Made by a program: the position numbers and the translations under genes
The notes under the pieces: generated by a model
The model's database searches: none
Seen by the model: the letters and a program-made list of their open reading frames with translations, nothing else
Told to the model about the DNA's origin: nothing
Part shown: piece after piece, positions 8,013 through 16,218 of the stretch
Numbering within the stretch: position 1 is the stretch's first letter
Layout of the letters: every line of letters begins with the position of its first letter
NCBI GenBank assembly: GCA_026225565.1
Contig: JAMFTA010000064.1
Span: 1 to 32,613 of the forward strand
Reading direction: 5' to 3'
Source: Caulobacter sp.
GTDB taxonomy: Bacteria > Pseudomonadota > Alphaproteobacteria > Caulobacterales > Caulobacteraceae
DNA length: 32,613 nt

Positions 8013-9340
8013 GCAATACCTTCGACCTGATCGTCCGGGGCGGCGAGGTGATCAACCACGGCGGTCGCGGCTTGGCCGACGTGGGCGTCATCAACGGCAA
8101 GATCGCGGTTGTCGGCGATCTGGGTCAGGCCTCCGCTGGCGAGGTGTTCGACGCCACGGGCCTCACCGTCATGCCGGGCGTGATCGACACCCAGGTGCAT
8201 TTCCGCGAGCCCGGGCTTGAGTGGAAGGAAGACCTGCAGACCGGGGCCAATGGCGCGGTGCTCGGCGGCGTCACCGCCGTCTTCGAGATGCCCAACACCG
8301 AGCCGGCCACCACCAACCCCGAAGCCCTGGCCGACAAGCTGCTCCGCGCCGCCGGTCGGATGAGCTGCGACCACGCCTTCTATGTGGGCGGAACCCATGA
8401 GAACGCGCCCTTCCTGGGGGAGCTGGAGCGGCTGCCCGGCTGCTGCGGGGTGAAGGTGTTCATGGGCGCTTCGACGGGGAGCTTGCTGGTGCAGGACGAC
8501 GAGGGGGTGGCCAATGTGCTGCGCCACATCAACCGGCGGGGCACCTTCCATTCGGAGGACGAATACCGGCTGGCCGAGCGCCGCCCGCTCGCCCGCACCG
8601 GCGACTGGACCAGCCATCCGGAGGTCAGGGACGCTGAAACCGCCCTGCAATCCACCCATCGTCTGGTCAGGCTGGCCCGCGAACTCGGCAAGCGCATCCA
8701 TGTGCTGCACGTGACCACGGCCGAGGAGATGGCCTTCCTCGCCCACCACAAGGATGTGGCGACGGTGGAGGCGACGCCGCAACACCTGACACTCACAGCG
8801 CCCGAGGCCTACGAGCGACTCAAGGGCTACGCCCAGATGAACCCACCCATCCGCGGCGCCAACCACCAGATCGGTCTCTGGGCGGCGCTGGAGCAGGGGG
8901 TGGTGGACGTGCTCGGCTCCGACCACGCGCCCCACACGAAGGAGGAGAAGGCGCGGCCCTATCCGGCCTCGCCCTCGGGGATGCCGGGGGTGCAGACCCT
9001 CTTGCCGGTGATGCTGACCCACGTGGCGGCGGGGCGGCTGACGCTTGAGCGTTTGATGGACCTGACCAGCCACGGGGCCCAGCGGGTATTCGGCATCGCC
9101 GGCAAAGGCCGCATGGCCGAGGGCTGGGACGCTGACCTGACCATCGTCGACCTGAAGGCCAGGCGCACCATCACCCACGACTCCATGGCCACCCGCTCCG
9201 GCTGGACCCCGTTTGACGGCTTCGAAGCGACCGGCTGGCCCATGGCCACCATCATCCGGGGCAAGGTGGTGATGCGCGACGGTGAGATCACAGCTCCCGG
9301 CGGCGGCAAGCCCGTGCGGTTTCAGGAAACGCTGGCTTAG
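8009..9340 (+). CDS. Dihydroorotase-family amidohydrolase (class I type)
   Basis: 443-residue cyclic amidohydrolase of the dihydroorotase (PyrC, COG0044) type. A functional enzyme would interconvert carbamoyl-aspartate and dihydroorotate in pyrimidine synthesis. Visible landmarks are IDTQVHFREPG (60-70), GVKVFMG with K149 where related enzymes carry the carboxylated lysine, FHSEDE (H181), HVLHVTTAEE (H231/H234) and GSDHAPHT (D305). The usual D-x-H-x-H-x-R motif reads D-T-Q-V-H-F-R, so the first zinc-ligand histidine is Q62. No pyrB (aspartate transcarbamoylase) lies beside it; its partner is a GT9 gene. It may be a specialised or non-catalytic paralogue, so I withhold a gene symbol. Confidence 0.85.
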   Translation: MSNTFDLIVRGGEVINHGGRGLADVGVINGKIAVVGDLGQASAGEVFDATGLTVMPGVIDTQVHFREPGLEWKEDLQTGANGAVLGGVTAVFEMPNTEPATTNPEALADKLLRAAGRMSCDHAFYVGGTHENAPFLGELERLPGCCGVKVFMGASTGSLLVQDDEGVANVLRHINRRGTFHSEDEYRLAERRPLARTGDWTSHPEVRDAETALQSTHRLVRLARELGKRIHVLHVTTAEEMAFLAHHKDVATVEATPQHLTLTAPEAYERLKGYAQMNPPIRGANHQIGLWAALEQGVVDVLGSDHAPHTKEEKARPYPASPSGMPGVQTLLPVMLTHVAAGRLTLERLMDLTSHGAQRVFGIAGKGRMAEGWDADLTIVDLKARRTITHDSMATRSGWTPFDGFEATGWPMATIIRGKVVMRDGEITAPGGGKPVRFQETLA

Positions 9341-9363
9341 GGATGCGTTCGCACTCACCCCTT

Positions 9364-9468
9364 CCTGTCATCCCGGAAAGCCCGCAGGGCTTATCCGGGA
9401 CCCAGCAAGCGGAACGCACGGAGCAGCTGGGTCCCGGCTCTCCGCTGCGCTACGGCCGGGATGACAGG
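9364..9468. repeat. Long palindromic intergenic repeat, copy 1
   Basis: Outer arms cctgtcatcccgg (9364-9376) and its complement (9456-9468) enclose inner arms ccgggacccagc (9395-9406) and its complement (9426-9437). A side stem aagccc-gca-gggctt occupies 9378-9392. The same architecture in the opposite orientation is found at 17903-18011. It separates the dihydroorotase-like gene from the Met-rich protein and has no stop codon in that gene's frame. Confidence 0.85.
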
Positions 9469-9477
9469 CGGGGGTGG

Positions 9478-10824
9478 TTGGGCGCTTTTGCGGCGATGCT
9501 GTTTCTCGGCGCGCCAGCTCTAGCCGCCGCTCAGGCCATGCAAGGTATGGCTATGCCGGGCATGTCGATGCCGCCCGCCGCATCACCGCCAGCTGCGACG
9601 CCCGCCCCGATGGCCGGTATGGACATGACCAGCGGCCCCGCCATGCGCGGCATGAGCGCCATGACCGGCGACCTCGGGGCCTATCCCGCCGCCCGCGACG
9701 CTTCGGGCACATCCTGGCAGCCGGACTCGGCCCCCATGGAAGGGCTGATGACTGAGCTCGGCCCCTGGAGCGTCATGGTCCACGGCAATGCGACCTTCGT
9801 CTACGACGACCAGGGCGGCAAACGCGGCGGCGACAAGGGCTTTTTGGAATCCATGCTGATGGGCATGGCCCAGCGGCCGCTCGGCGGCGGGACCCTGACC
9901 CTGCGCGGCATGGGATCGCTGGATCCATTCATGGGCAAGGGCGGCTATCCCCTGCTGCTCGCCACCGGCGAGACGGCGGACGGCAAGACCCCGCTCGTCG
10001 ACCGCCAGCATCCCCACGACGCGGTGATGGAGCTGGCGGGGGTCTACAGCCACCCGATCACCGCGAAGTCCTCGGGCTTTCTCTATGTGGGCTGGCCGGG
10101 GGAGCCGGCGCTCGGCCCCACAACCTTCATGCATCGCTTTTCCGGGGAGGCGAATCCGGAGGCGCCCATCGACCACCATTGGCTCGATTCCACCCACATC
10201 ACCTTTGGCGTGGTCACCGCCGGCTATGTGCTCGGGCCCTTGAAGCTTGAGGCGTCGGATTTCACCGGCCGCGAGCCCAATCAGCACCGCTGGGATTTCG
10301 ACCATCCGCGCTTCGACAGCTGGTCGGCGCGCGCCACCCTCAATCCCACCCGCGATCTCTCCATGCAGGTCAGCTACGGCTTCTTGAAAAGCCCCGAGCA
10401 GCTGGAGCCGGACGTGGACCAGCGTCGCACCACCGCCTCGATCACCTACAACCGGCCGCTCGGCCACGGCGACTGGCAGAGCACCCTGGCCTGGGGCCGT
10501 ATCCAGAACAGCCCCGGCCACACGCTGGACGCCTATCTCGGTGAAACCGCCGCCTCGTTCGGGCCGCACACCCTGTTTGGCCGCGCTGAATGGTCGCAGA
10601 AGGACGAGCTGTTCGACGACGATGAGAGCAGTCCCCTCTATCGCCAGGTATTCGATGTTTCCAAGCTGAGCCTCGGATATTTCTACACCCTGGCCATTCG
10701 TGGGGGATTGGCGGCCGATGTCGGGGGTCTGATTTCCGTCTATGGGTTGCCATCGACGCTAAAGCCCGCCTATGGCGATCAGCCAACATCCTTCATGCTG
10801 TTTACGCGTTTCAAGATCATGTGA
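9478..10824 (+). CDS. Met-rich exported protein, probable outer-membrane beta-barrel
   Basis: About 448 residues from a TTG start. A signal peptide (LGAFAAMLFLGAPALAAAQA) is followed by a segment with eleven methionines in some 45 residues (motifs MAMPGMSM, MAGMDM, MRGMSAM), typical of periplasmic or surface copper binding. The remainder has alternating hydrophobic strands and ends with an aromatic-rich C-terminus (SFMLFTRFKIM), as in outer-membrane barrels. Related proteins occur near copper-resistance genes, though it is not a clear CopB. Start: the frame is open back to ATG 9343, but that would translate the palindromic repeat and bury the signal peptide about 45 residues in. TTG 9478 with a G-rich stretch just upstream, or ATG 9496, is more sensible. 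Confidence 0.75.
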   Translation: MGAFAAMLFLGAPALAAAQAMQGMAMPGMSMPPAASPPAATPAPMAGMDMTSGPAMRGMSAMTGDLGAYPAARDASGTSWQPDSAPMEGLMTELGPWSVMVHGNATFVYDDQGGKRGGDKGFLESMLMGMAQRPLGGGTLTLRGMGSLDPFMGKGGYPLLLATGETADGKTPLVDRQHPHDAVMELAGVYSHPITAKSSGFLYVGWPGEPALGPTTFMHRFSGEANPEAPIDHHWLDSTHITFGVVTAGYVLGPLKLEASDFTGREPNQHRWDFDHPRFDSWSARATLNPTRDLSMQVSYGFLKSPEQLEPDVDQRRTTASITYNRPLGHGDWQSTLAWGRIQNSPGHTLDAYLGETAASFGPHTLFGRAEWSQKDELFDDDESSPLYRQVFDVSKLSLGYFYTLAIRGGLAADVGGLISVYGLPSTLKPAYGDQPTSFMLFTRFKIM

Positions 10825-10876
10825 CCGCCACAATAGGGGGACGTGTTGGCGGGGCAATCCATAAGGAGCGACCCGA

Positions 10877-12445
10877 ATGAACGGCGCCGACGCCACCTTA
10901 AAGACCCTCGCCGACTGCGGGGTCGAGGCCTGCTTCGCCAATCCCGGCACCAGCGAGATGCAGATGGTCTCGGCCTTCGACCGGGAGCCGCGGGTGCGCC
11001 CGGTGCTCTGTCTGTTCGAGGGGGTGGCGACCGGGGCGGCGGACGGCTACGCGCGGATGGCCGGCAAGCCGGCGGCGACCCTCCTGCACCTGGGGGCGGG
11101 GCTCAGCAACGGCGGGGCCAATCTGCACAACGCCCGGCGCGCCTATAGCCCGGTGGTCAACATCGTCGGCGATCACGCCATCGACCACCAGAAGCACGAC
11201 GCCCCCCTGCAGTCGGACATCGAAAGCCTGGCCCGGCCCCACTCCACCTGGGTGAAGTCGGCCAAGACGGCGGACGACGCCTGTCATCTGGCGGCCGAGG
11301 CGGTGGCGGCCAGCTGCGGCCCGCCCGGCGGCGTCGCCACTCTGATCCTGCCCGCCGATTGCGCCTGGTCGGAGACCAAGGAGAACCACAAAGATGTGGC
11401 CCTGCCGCTGCACCGCTACGCCATCCCCGCTCCCGCCCGCCAGGTCGAGGCGGCGGCCAAGGCCGTTCGCGCGGCTAGAAAGCCGGTGCTGTTCTTGGGC
11501 GGCCTGGCCTGTAGCGAGCGGGCCCTGGTCGCCGCCGGGCGCCTCGCCGCTCGCGGGGTGCGGGTGATGACCGACACCTTCGTCGCCCGCCTGCCGCGGG
11601 GGGCCGGGCGCTTCGCTCCCGACCGGATGGCCTATTTCGGCGAGCACGCCCTGGCCGATCTGGCGGGCTGCGACCTCATGCTGCTGGCCGGGACCAAGAC
11701 GCCTGTGGCCTTCTTCGCCTATCCGGCCATGCCCAGCGTGTTCGTGCCCAAAGGCTGCGAGGTGCAGACCCTCAGCGCCCTGCACGAAGACGCAGCCGAC
11801 GCGCTGGAAGCCCTGGCCGAGGCCTTGGGCGCATCCGGGCCCCCGCCCCTGCAATCCTACCAGATGCCCGACAAGCCTCGGGGCGAGCTGACTCCCTACG
11901 CCGTCGCCGATTCGGTGGCTCGCTGGCTGCCGGAAGGTGCGGTCGTCTGCGACGATGCGGTCACCTCCGGCCTGCCCATCTTCATGCAGACCCGTTCGGC
12001 CAAGCCCCACGACTGGTTGATGCTCACCGGCGGGGCCATCGGCGCAGGGATGCCGATGGCGGTGGGGGCGGCGGCGGCCAGGCCGGGCGCCAAGGTGCTG
12101 TCCCTGAACGGCGACGGGGCGGGCGCCTATACCCTGCAGGCCCTGTGGACCATGGCGCGGGAGGGACTGAACGTCGCCACCGTGGTCTTCGCCAACCACG
12201 CCTATCGCATCCTGGAGATGGAGCTGGCCCGCACCAGCCCCGGCGGCCGAACGACGGGGGGCGAGGCGGGTCCGGCGGCGGCGAGGCTTTTGGATCTTGG
12301 CGATCCGCGCCTGGATTGGGTCGCCCTGTCCCAGGGCTTCGGTGTTCCGGCCGTGTGCGCCGTCACGGCCGAGGAGTTCGACGCCGCCCTGGCCCGGGCT
12401 CTGGCCGGGTCCGGGCCCAGCTTTATCGAAGCGGCGATGGGCTGA
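10877..12445 (+). CDS. ThDP-dependent acetolactate synthase/benzoylformate decarboxylase-like enzyme
   Basis: 522-residue thiamine-diphosphate enzyme of the IlvB/MdlC superfamily. It has the N-terminal pyrimidine-binding domain with the catalytic glutamate in CLFEGVATGAADGYARM (E48), a middle domain with ARKPVLFLGG, and the C-terminal diphosphate-binding motif NGDGAGAYTLQALWTMAREGL...FANHAY. It is often annotated as acetolactate synthase large subunit, but no regulatory ilvH subunit is adjacent and its length is nearer to benzoylformate/2-oxoacid decarboxylases, so the substrate is open. Start: ATG 10877 has aaggag eight bases upstream. It stands alone on its transcript as far as can be seen. 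Confidence 0.85.
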   Translation: MNGADATLKTLADCGVEACFANPGTSEMQMVSAFDREPRVRPVLCLFEGVATGAADGYARMAGKPAATLLHLGAGLSNGGANLHNARRAYSPVVNIVGDHAIDHQKHDAPLQSDIESLARPHSTWVKSAKTADDACHLAAEAVAASCGPPGGVATLILPADCAWSETKENHKDVALPLHRYAIPAPARQVEAAAKAVRAARKPVLFLGGLACSERALVAAGRLAARGVRVMTDTFVARLPRGAGRFAPDRMAYFGEHALADLAGCDLMLLAGTKTPVAFFAYPAMPSVFVPKGCEVQTLSALHEDAADALEALAEALGASGPPPLQSYQMPDKPRGELTPYAVADSVARWLPEGAVVCDDAVTSGLPIFMQTRSAKPHDWLMLTGGAIGAGMPMAVGAAAARPGAKVLSLNGDGAGAYTLQALWTMAREGLNVATVVFANHAYRILEMELARTSPGGRTTGGEAGPAAARLLDLGDPRLDWVALSQGFGVPAVCAVTAEEFDAALARALAGSGPSFIEAAMG

Positions 12446-12462
12446 CCGCGCCCCGGCGGCGA

Positions 12463-12804
12463 TCAGCGGCGGCGCGCGCCGCTCGGCGGAGGCGGTTCGG
12501 GCTGGTCCGGCTGATGCACGCCGCAATGTTGCAGCGCCGCCAGCCCCTCGCCCTCGACCCGCCACAGGGTGGCCGTGGCGTCGTCCGGCAGGCGGTCTCG
12601 GTGGAGGGGACGGACCTGAATGGCGCGGGCGGGGCCGGAGGTCTCGTAGAGCACCTCCCCCTCCGCAAGGTCGAAATGCCGGTGCAGCAGAGCGAGGCCA
12701 TAGACGTCGCCATAGTCGAACCGCGCCAAAAGGGCGCTGAACGCCTGGGTGAATAGGGGATCGGGCGCCGGCGCCGTGCGCGCCGTTTCGAAGTCGGGTT
12801 CCAT
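12463..12804 (-). CDS. Small hypothetical protein
   Basis: 113 residues, soluble, with no signal peptide or membrane segment. The middle (ALLARFDYGDVYGLALLHRHFDLAEGEVLYE) looks like a folded alpha/beta protein. The tail is Pro/Arg-rich (QPEPPPPSGARRR). I do not recognise the family. The start ATG 12804 has a G-run ribosome site, and the gene is convergent with the ThDP enzyme (17-base gap) and divergent from the membrane protein at 12877. The clean fit between neighbours and plausible codon use support it. Confidence 0.55.
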   Translation of the reverse strand: MEPDFETARTAPAPDPLFTQAFSALLARFDYGDVYGLALLHRHFDLAEGEVLYETSGPARAIQVRPLHRDRLPDDATATLWRVEGEGLAALQHCGVHQPDQPEPPPPSGARRR

Positions 12805-12876
12805 GTTCCGCCCCCCCCCTCGCTAAACCATAGGGCGAAGTCTACACTCGATCCAGCGCCTGACAAGGAGGGGTCC

Positions 12877-13554
12877 GTGAACGGGTTTGGCCAAGCTTAC
12901 GATCCCGCTCGGGTCCCCGCCGGGCGGGCCACGACGATCCGCCAGCCCCAGCCGCTCTGGACCCTGGTCCTGCTGTTCATGATCAGCGGTCTTTTGCTGG
13001 CGAAGAATTTCGCCGCGAACCTGCACGCATTCGACGCCGTCTCGCCGCCCCTGCTGCACAAGGCGCTCGACTACGAATTCATCGGCAACGATGGGATCGC
13101 CACCATCCTGGCCGCGGCCATCGGCGCCGTCTATGTGATCCGCCAAGTCGCCTACGGCTTGGCGCCGAGCATCAACTACACCGCGTCGGTGGAGCCCCAG
13201 GCGTCGTTCGGCGCGCAGAAGGGGTTTTGGACGGTCCGGCTGTTGAATACAGGCACAGGCGCCGCCGAAATAGAGCAGATGGTCTATGTGCTGGCGCTGA
13301 CCGGCGGCTCATCCGCTCAATATGACTACAAGGGCGCCAATCGGTCGATCGTCTCCTCCGGATTGACCGAGGCGCAGGATTTTCTTCTGTGGCGATTTTC
13401 AGTCGGCGGATCGATCACCCCCGACAATCGGCCCATCGTCTTTGAGTGCGACGCGACCCTCTATCGCGCCCGTTTGGCGCAGCTGGACGTGGTGATCTGG
13501 TATCGGGGGCGCATGGGCGGCCTCTATGGGAAGCGCATCGTCTGCATCCCCTGA
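12877..13554 (+). CDS. Hypothetical membrane protein with two N-terminal helices
   Basis: 225 residues. Two hydrophobic helices are visible, LWTLVLLFMISGLLLAKNFA (about 27-46) and ATILAAAIGAVYVIRQVAYG (about 75-94). They are followed by a soluble domain with strands (FWTVRLLNTGTGAAEIEQMVYVLALTGG, RPIVFECDATLYRARLAQLDVVIWYRG) that suggests an immunoglobulin-like beta fold. No family is recognised. The GTG start has a strong aaggagggg four bases upstream. Transcription probably ends at the hairpin just after the stop. Confidence 0.7.
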   Translation: MNGFGQAYDPARVPAGRATTIRQPQPLWTLVLLFMISGLLLAKNFAANLHAFDAVSPPLLHKALDYEFIGNDGIATILAAAIGAVYVIRQVAYGLAPSINYTASVEPQASFGAQKGFWTVRLLNTGTGAAEIEQMVYVLALTGGSSAQYDYKGANRSIVSSGLTEAQDFLLWRFSVGGSITPDNRPIVFECDATLYRARLAQLDVVIWYRGRMGGLYGKRIVCIP

Positions 13555-13576
13555 AGACCTGTCGCTCCACGAATGC

Positions 13577-13610
13577 GCCCGTCCGGATCGCTCCGGACGG
13601 GCCTGGTCTT
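13577..13610 (+). terminator. Intrinsic terminator-like hairpin after the membrane protein gene
   Basis: Perfect 11-bp stem gcccgtccgga (13577-13587) with its complement (13592-13602), loop tcgc, followed by ctggtcttt on the plus strand. It is 22 bases after the stop of the upstream gene. The T-tract is imperfect. It also lies past the stop of the leftward Cys-repeat gene. Confidence 0.6.
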
Positions 13611-13626
13611 TACGCCATCGGAGGCA

Positions 13627-14943
13627 TTACTTCGTGTTGCCGGGCAGGGTGCAGGCGGCGCCCGACGCCTTGGCCTGACCGCAGGTGAGCAGGTCAGTGA
13701 CCGAGCCGGCCGGGCTCATGGCGATCACCCAGCCCGGAAGGCCGTCCGAACAGGCGGTCTCCACAAAGGTGGTGCCGTCGGCGGTGGAGCCGACGCCGTG
13801 GGCGCCGGACACCTGGCAGGTCTTCTTGCCCTTGGAGGCCAGGGCCGCCGTGTATTTGGGATAGAGGGCGGCGGGGTCGGTCAGCTTGCAGGCTTGCTGG
13901 ATGGCGCCCACCTGCACGCAGTCCATGAACTTGGCCGTCTTGTTATCGGCGGGGAACATGCCGACAGCGCCGTCCGGACGGTTGGCGCATTGCAGCTCCA
14001 CCACCTCGGCGTTGCTCTTGTCCATGCCGATGAAGCGGTACTTGGCCACGTCGCATTGGAAGCCGCTGGCCTTGGCGAGCTTGGTGTAGGTGCCGGTCTC
14101 GGCGGTCTCGGCCTTGCTGGAGTCGGTCAGCTTGCAGCTGTCGCGGACGTTCGCGCAGTTGATGCTGTGGGTGAAGGCGCCCTGGGCGTTGGCTTCCAGG
14201 ATGTAGCCCTTGTCGCCCTGGCAGGAGACCTCATAGGCGTAGTCGCCGCTTTGCAGCTGGCCGATGGAGCGGCTGCCGGTCATTTGGCAGCTCACGCTCG
14301 ATTTGGCCAAGAGGGCGCTCGCCTTGGCGTTGGCGGCGGCGTCCAGCATGGCTTGGCTGGTGAACGTGCAGGCCATAGTCCCGGAGACCTGATCGCAGCC
14401 GATGGTGGTGGGCGGCTTGCCCTTGGCGGTTTCCAACAGGAACCCCGGTTCGGCGCCGCAGCCGACCTCATAGAAGATCTCGCCGGTGGGCTTGTTGCCG
14501 AGATAGCGAGCATTGGAGACAGCGCACTGGGAGCCGGTCTGGGCGACGATGGGCTGCAGGCCCTTCTTCGGATCGGCGTTCTCAGGCAATCTGCAGGCGA
14601 GGGTGGCGTTGCCGATCATGGCGATGCAATCATAGGCCTTCACCGGCTGATTGACCGGGGCGAGCAGGTCGTAGCCGAGGCCCTCCTGGCAGGCCACTTC
14701 ATAGACCGATTGTTTGATCTCCTTGCCCTTGTCGTCCTTGGAGCTGGACTGGCCGATGAAGGCGGCGTCGGTGACGGTGCAGGGGACGCCGGCGCCTTGT
14801 ACGATGGGGGCGATCTCCTTCTTGCCCTGGGCGATCTGGTCCTTGCTGTAGGGGGCGGGCTTATCAGCCGCGAAAGCCGCCAAGGGGCCGGCGAACGTCA
14901 AGGCGGCCAGGGTTGCCGCTATGGCGATCCCAATAGGTTTCAT
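13627..14943 (-). CDS. Exported protein made of five tandem four-cysteine repeats
   Basis: 438 residues with a signal peptide (cleavage near AFA-ADK, residue 26). All 20 cysteines belong to five consecutive units of four: 55/85/106/117, 140/162/183/192, 219/241/263/270, 297/319/342/352 and 376/398/421/431. Unit starts are 85, 79, 78 and 79 residues apart; within units the gaps are about 22, 22 and 7-11. Each unit reads roughly C-x-[VM]-x-x-[AG]-x-x-[IL]-G, then [YF]-E-V-x-C, G-[YF]-x-L, x-C and A-C-x-L-[TP]. This implies two disulfides per unit in an oxidising compartment. I do not know the family or its ligand. ATG 14943 has aggagag upstream. Confidence 0.85.
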   Translation of the reverse strand: MKPIGIAIAATLAALTFAGPLAAFAADKPAPYSKDQIAQGKKEIAPIVQGAGVPCTVTDAAFIGQSSSKDDKGKEIKQSVYEVACQEGLGYDLLAPVNQPVKAYDCIAMIGNATLACRLPENADPKKGLQPIVAQTGSQCAVSNARYLGNKPTGEIFYEVGCGAEPGFLLETAKGKPPTTIGCDQVSGTMACTFTSQAMLDAAANAKASALLAKSSVSCQMTGSRSIGQLQSGDYAYEVSCQGDKGYILEANAQGAFTHSINCANVRDSCKLTDSSKAETAETGTYTKLAKASGFQCDVAKYRFIGMDKSNAEVVELQCANRPDGAVGMFPADNKTAKFMDCVQVGAIQQACKLTDPAALYPKYTAALASKGKKTCQVSGAHGVGSTADGTTFVETACSDGLPGWVIAMSPAGSVTDLLTCGQAKASGAACTLPGNTK

Positions 14944-14993
14944 GGGTCGAACTCTCCTGGAGGGGCTAGAAGTCCGCGCGCGGACGCACCGGC

Positions 14994-15023
14994 GACATAG
15001 GCCGGCGGCGCGGGAGGGGTCAA
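14994..15023 (-). promoter_or_regulatory. Predicted housekeeping promoter for the Cys-repeat gene
   Basis: On the minus strand TTGACC (15023-15018) is followed after 16 bases by CCTATGTC (15001-14994), six of eight matches to GCTANAWC. It lies about 50 bases upstream of the ATG. Confidence 0.45.
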
Positions 15024-15058
15024 GCTTGGGCGTGGAGACTCCGTGCCCGACCTTTACT

Positions 15059-15089
15059 TTGACCTTGCCCGGCTTTTGCGCGCTAAAAC
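15059..15089 (+). promoter_or_regulatory. Predicted housekeeping promoter for the metallo-hydrolase gene
   Basis: TTGACC (15059-15064), a 17-base spacer, then GCTAAAAC (15082-15089), which matches the Caulobacter housekeeping -10 consensus GCTANAWC at every position. The start codon is 38 bases further on. It is back-to-back with the promoter of the divergent gene. Confidence 0.65.
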
Positions 15090-15127
15090 CCCCCGGACTG
15101 GGACCATACCCGGCGGGAGGCTTGCAG

Positions 15128-16195
15128 ATGAGCGACGGAACCGAAGAGAGCCCGCATGAGCGGCGGCCCATCCTGGTCTATCCCTTCGAGCTGGCGCCCG
15201 AGCCGGGGGCGGGCGACGCGGTGGAGGCGGCCCCGGGGGTTCTATGGCTGCGGATGCCGCTGGACGGCTCTCTTGGCTTCATCAACGTCTGGGCGATCGA
15301 GGACGGGGATGGCTGGACTTTGGTCGACACCGGGATGCGCTCCGATCCCACCGCCGCCGCCTGGCGCGCCGCCTTCAAAGGGGCCCTGGGCGGTCGTCCG
15401 GTGAAACGGGTGATCGCCACCCACATGCACCCCGATCATGTGGGCATGGCCGGCTGGATCGGACGCAAGTTCGCAGCCCCCCTGTGGATGACGCGACTGG
15501 AGTATCTCACCTGCCGGCTGATGACCGCCGACACCGGGCGCGAGGCCCCTGTCGACGGGACGCGCTTCTATAAGGCGGCCGGCTGGGACGAGGCGGCGCT
15601 GGAGGGCTACGCGGCCCGCTTCGGCGGCTTTGGCAAGGGGATCTATCCCTTGCCCGATTCCTACCGCCGCATCTCCGATGGCGAGGTCATCCGCATCGGC
15701 GACAATGATTGGCGGGTGGTGGTGGGGTGCGGCCACTCGCCCGAGCACGCCTGCCTCTATCAGCCGGAGTTGAAGCTGTTCATTTCCGGCGACCAGGTGC
15801 TGCCGCGCATCTCCTCCAACGTCTCGGTCTATCCCACCGAGCCCAATGCGGATCCCTTGCACGATTGGCTGACCTCCCTGGCCAAGGTGAAGGGCGAGAC
15901 CCCGGACGAGGTGCTGGTGCTGCCGGCCCACAACGATCCCTTCCATGGGCTGCACGCCCGCATCGACCACCTGATCAAGGGCCACGAGCGGGGCCTGACC
16001 CGGCTGGTGCGCAGCCTCGCCGAGCCCAAGCGCGCCATCGACGTCTTCGGCGCCCTCTTCGCCCGGCCGATCACCGGGGATTTGCTGGGCATGGCCACCG
16101 GCGAGAGTCTGGCCCACCTCAACTGCCTGCACGGTCGCGGCATGGCTACGCACGAGACTGGCCAGGACGGCGTCACCTGGTGGCGGGCGGCTTAG
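15128..16195 (+). CDS. Metallo-beta-lactamase-fold hydrolase
   Basis: 355-residue soluble enzyme with the HxHxDH signature as THMHPDHVGMAGW (H99, H101, D103, H104), a later histidine in VGCGHSPEHACLY, the bridging-aspartate strand LFISGDQVLP and the C-terminal histidine in VLPAHNDPFHG. Such proteins are binuclear-zinc hydrolases of thioesters, lactones or phosphoesters; this longer form with a helical C-terminal extension is typical of unnamed proteobacterial members often labelled glyoxalase-like. The start ATG 15128 has ggagg eight bases upstream and a good promoter. The GNAT gene follows after 23 bases and probably shares its transcript. Confidence 0.85.
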   Translation: MSDGTEESPHERRPILVYPFELAPEPGAGDAVEAAPGVLWLRMPLDGSLGFINVWAIEDGDGWTLVDTGMRSDPTAAAWRAAFKGALGGRPVKRVIATHMHPDHVGMAGWIGRKFAAPLWMTRLEYLTCRLMTADTGREAPVDGTRFYKAAGWDEAALEGYAARFGGFGKGIYPLPDSYRRISDGEVIRIGDNDWRVVVGCGHSPEHACLYQPELKLFISGDQVLPRISSNVSVYPTEPNADPLHDWLTSLAKVKGETPDEVLVLPAHNDPFHGLHARIDHLIKGHERGLTRLVRSLAEPKRAIDVFGALFARPITGDLLGMATGESLAHLNCLHGRGMATHETGQDGVTWWRAA

Positions 16196-16218
16196 GCGCT
16201 TTGCGGGAGTCTTTGACT

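Noticed and set aside
10898-12565. 555-codon minus-strand frame
   Set aside because: Lies opposite the ThDP enzyme, with no domain and low-complexity composition.
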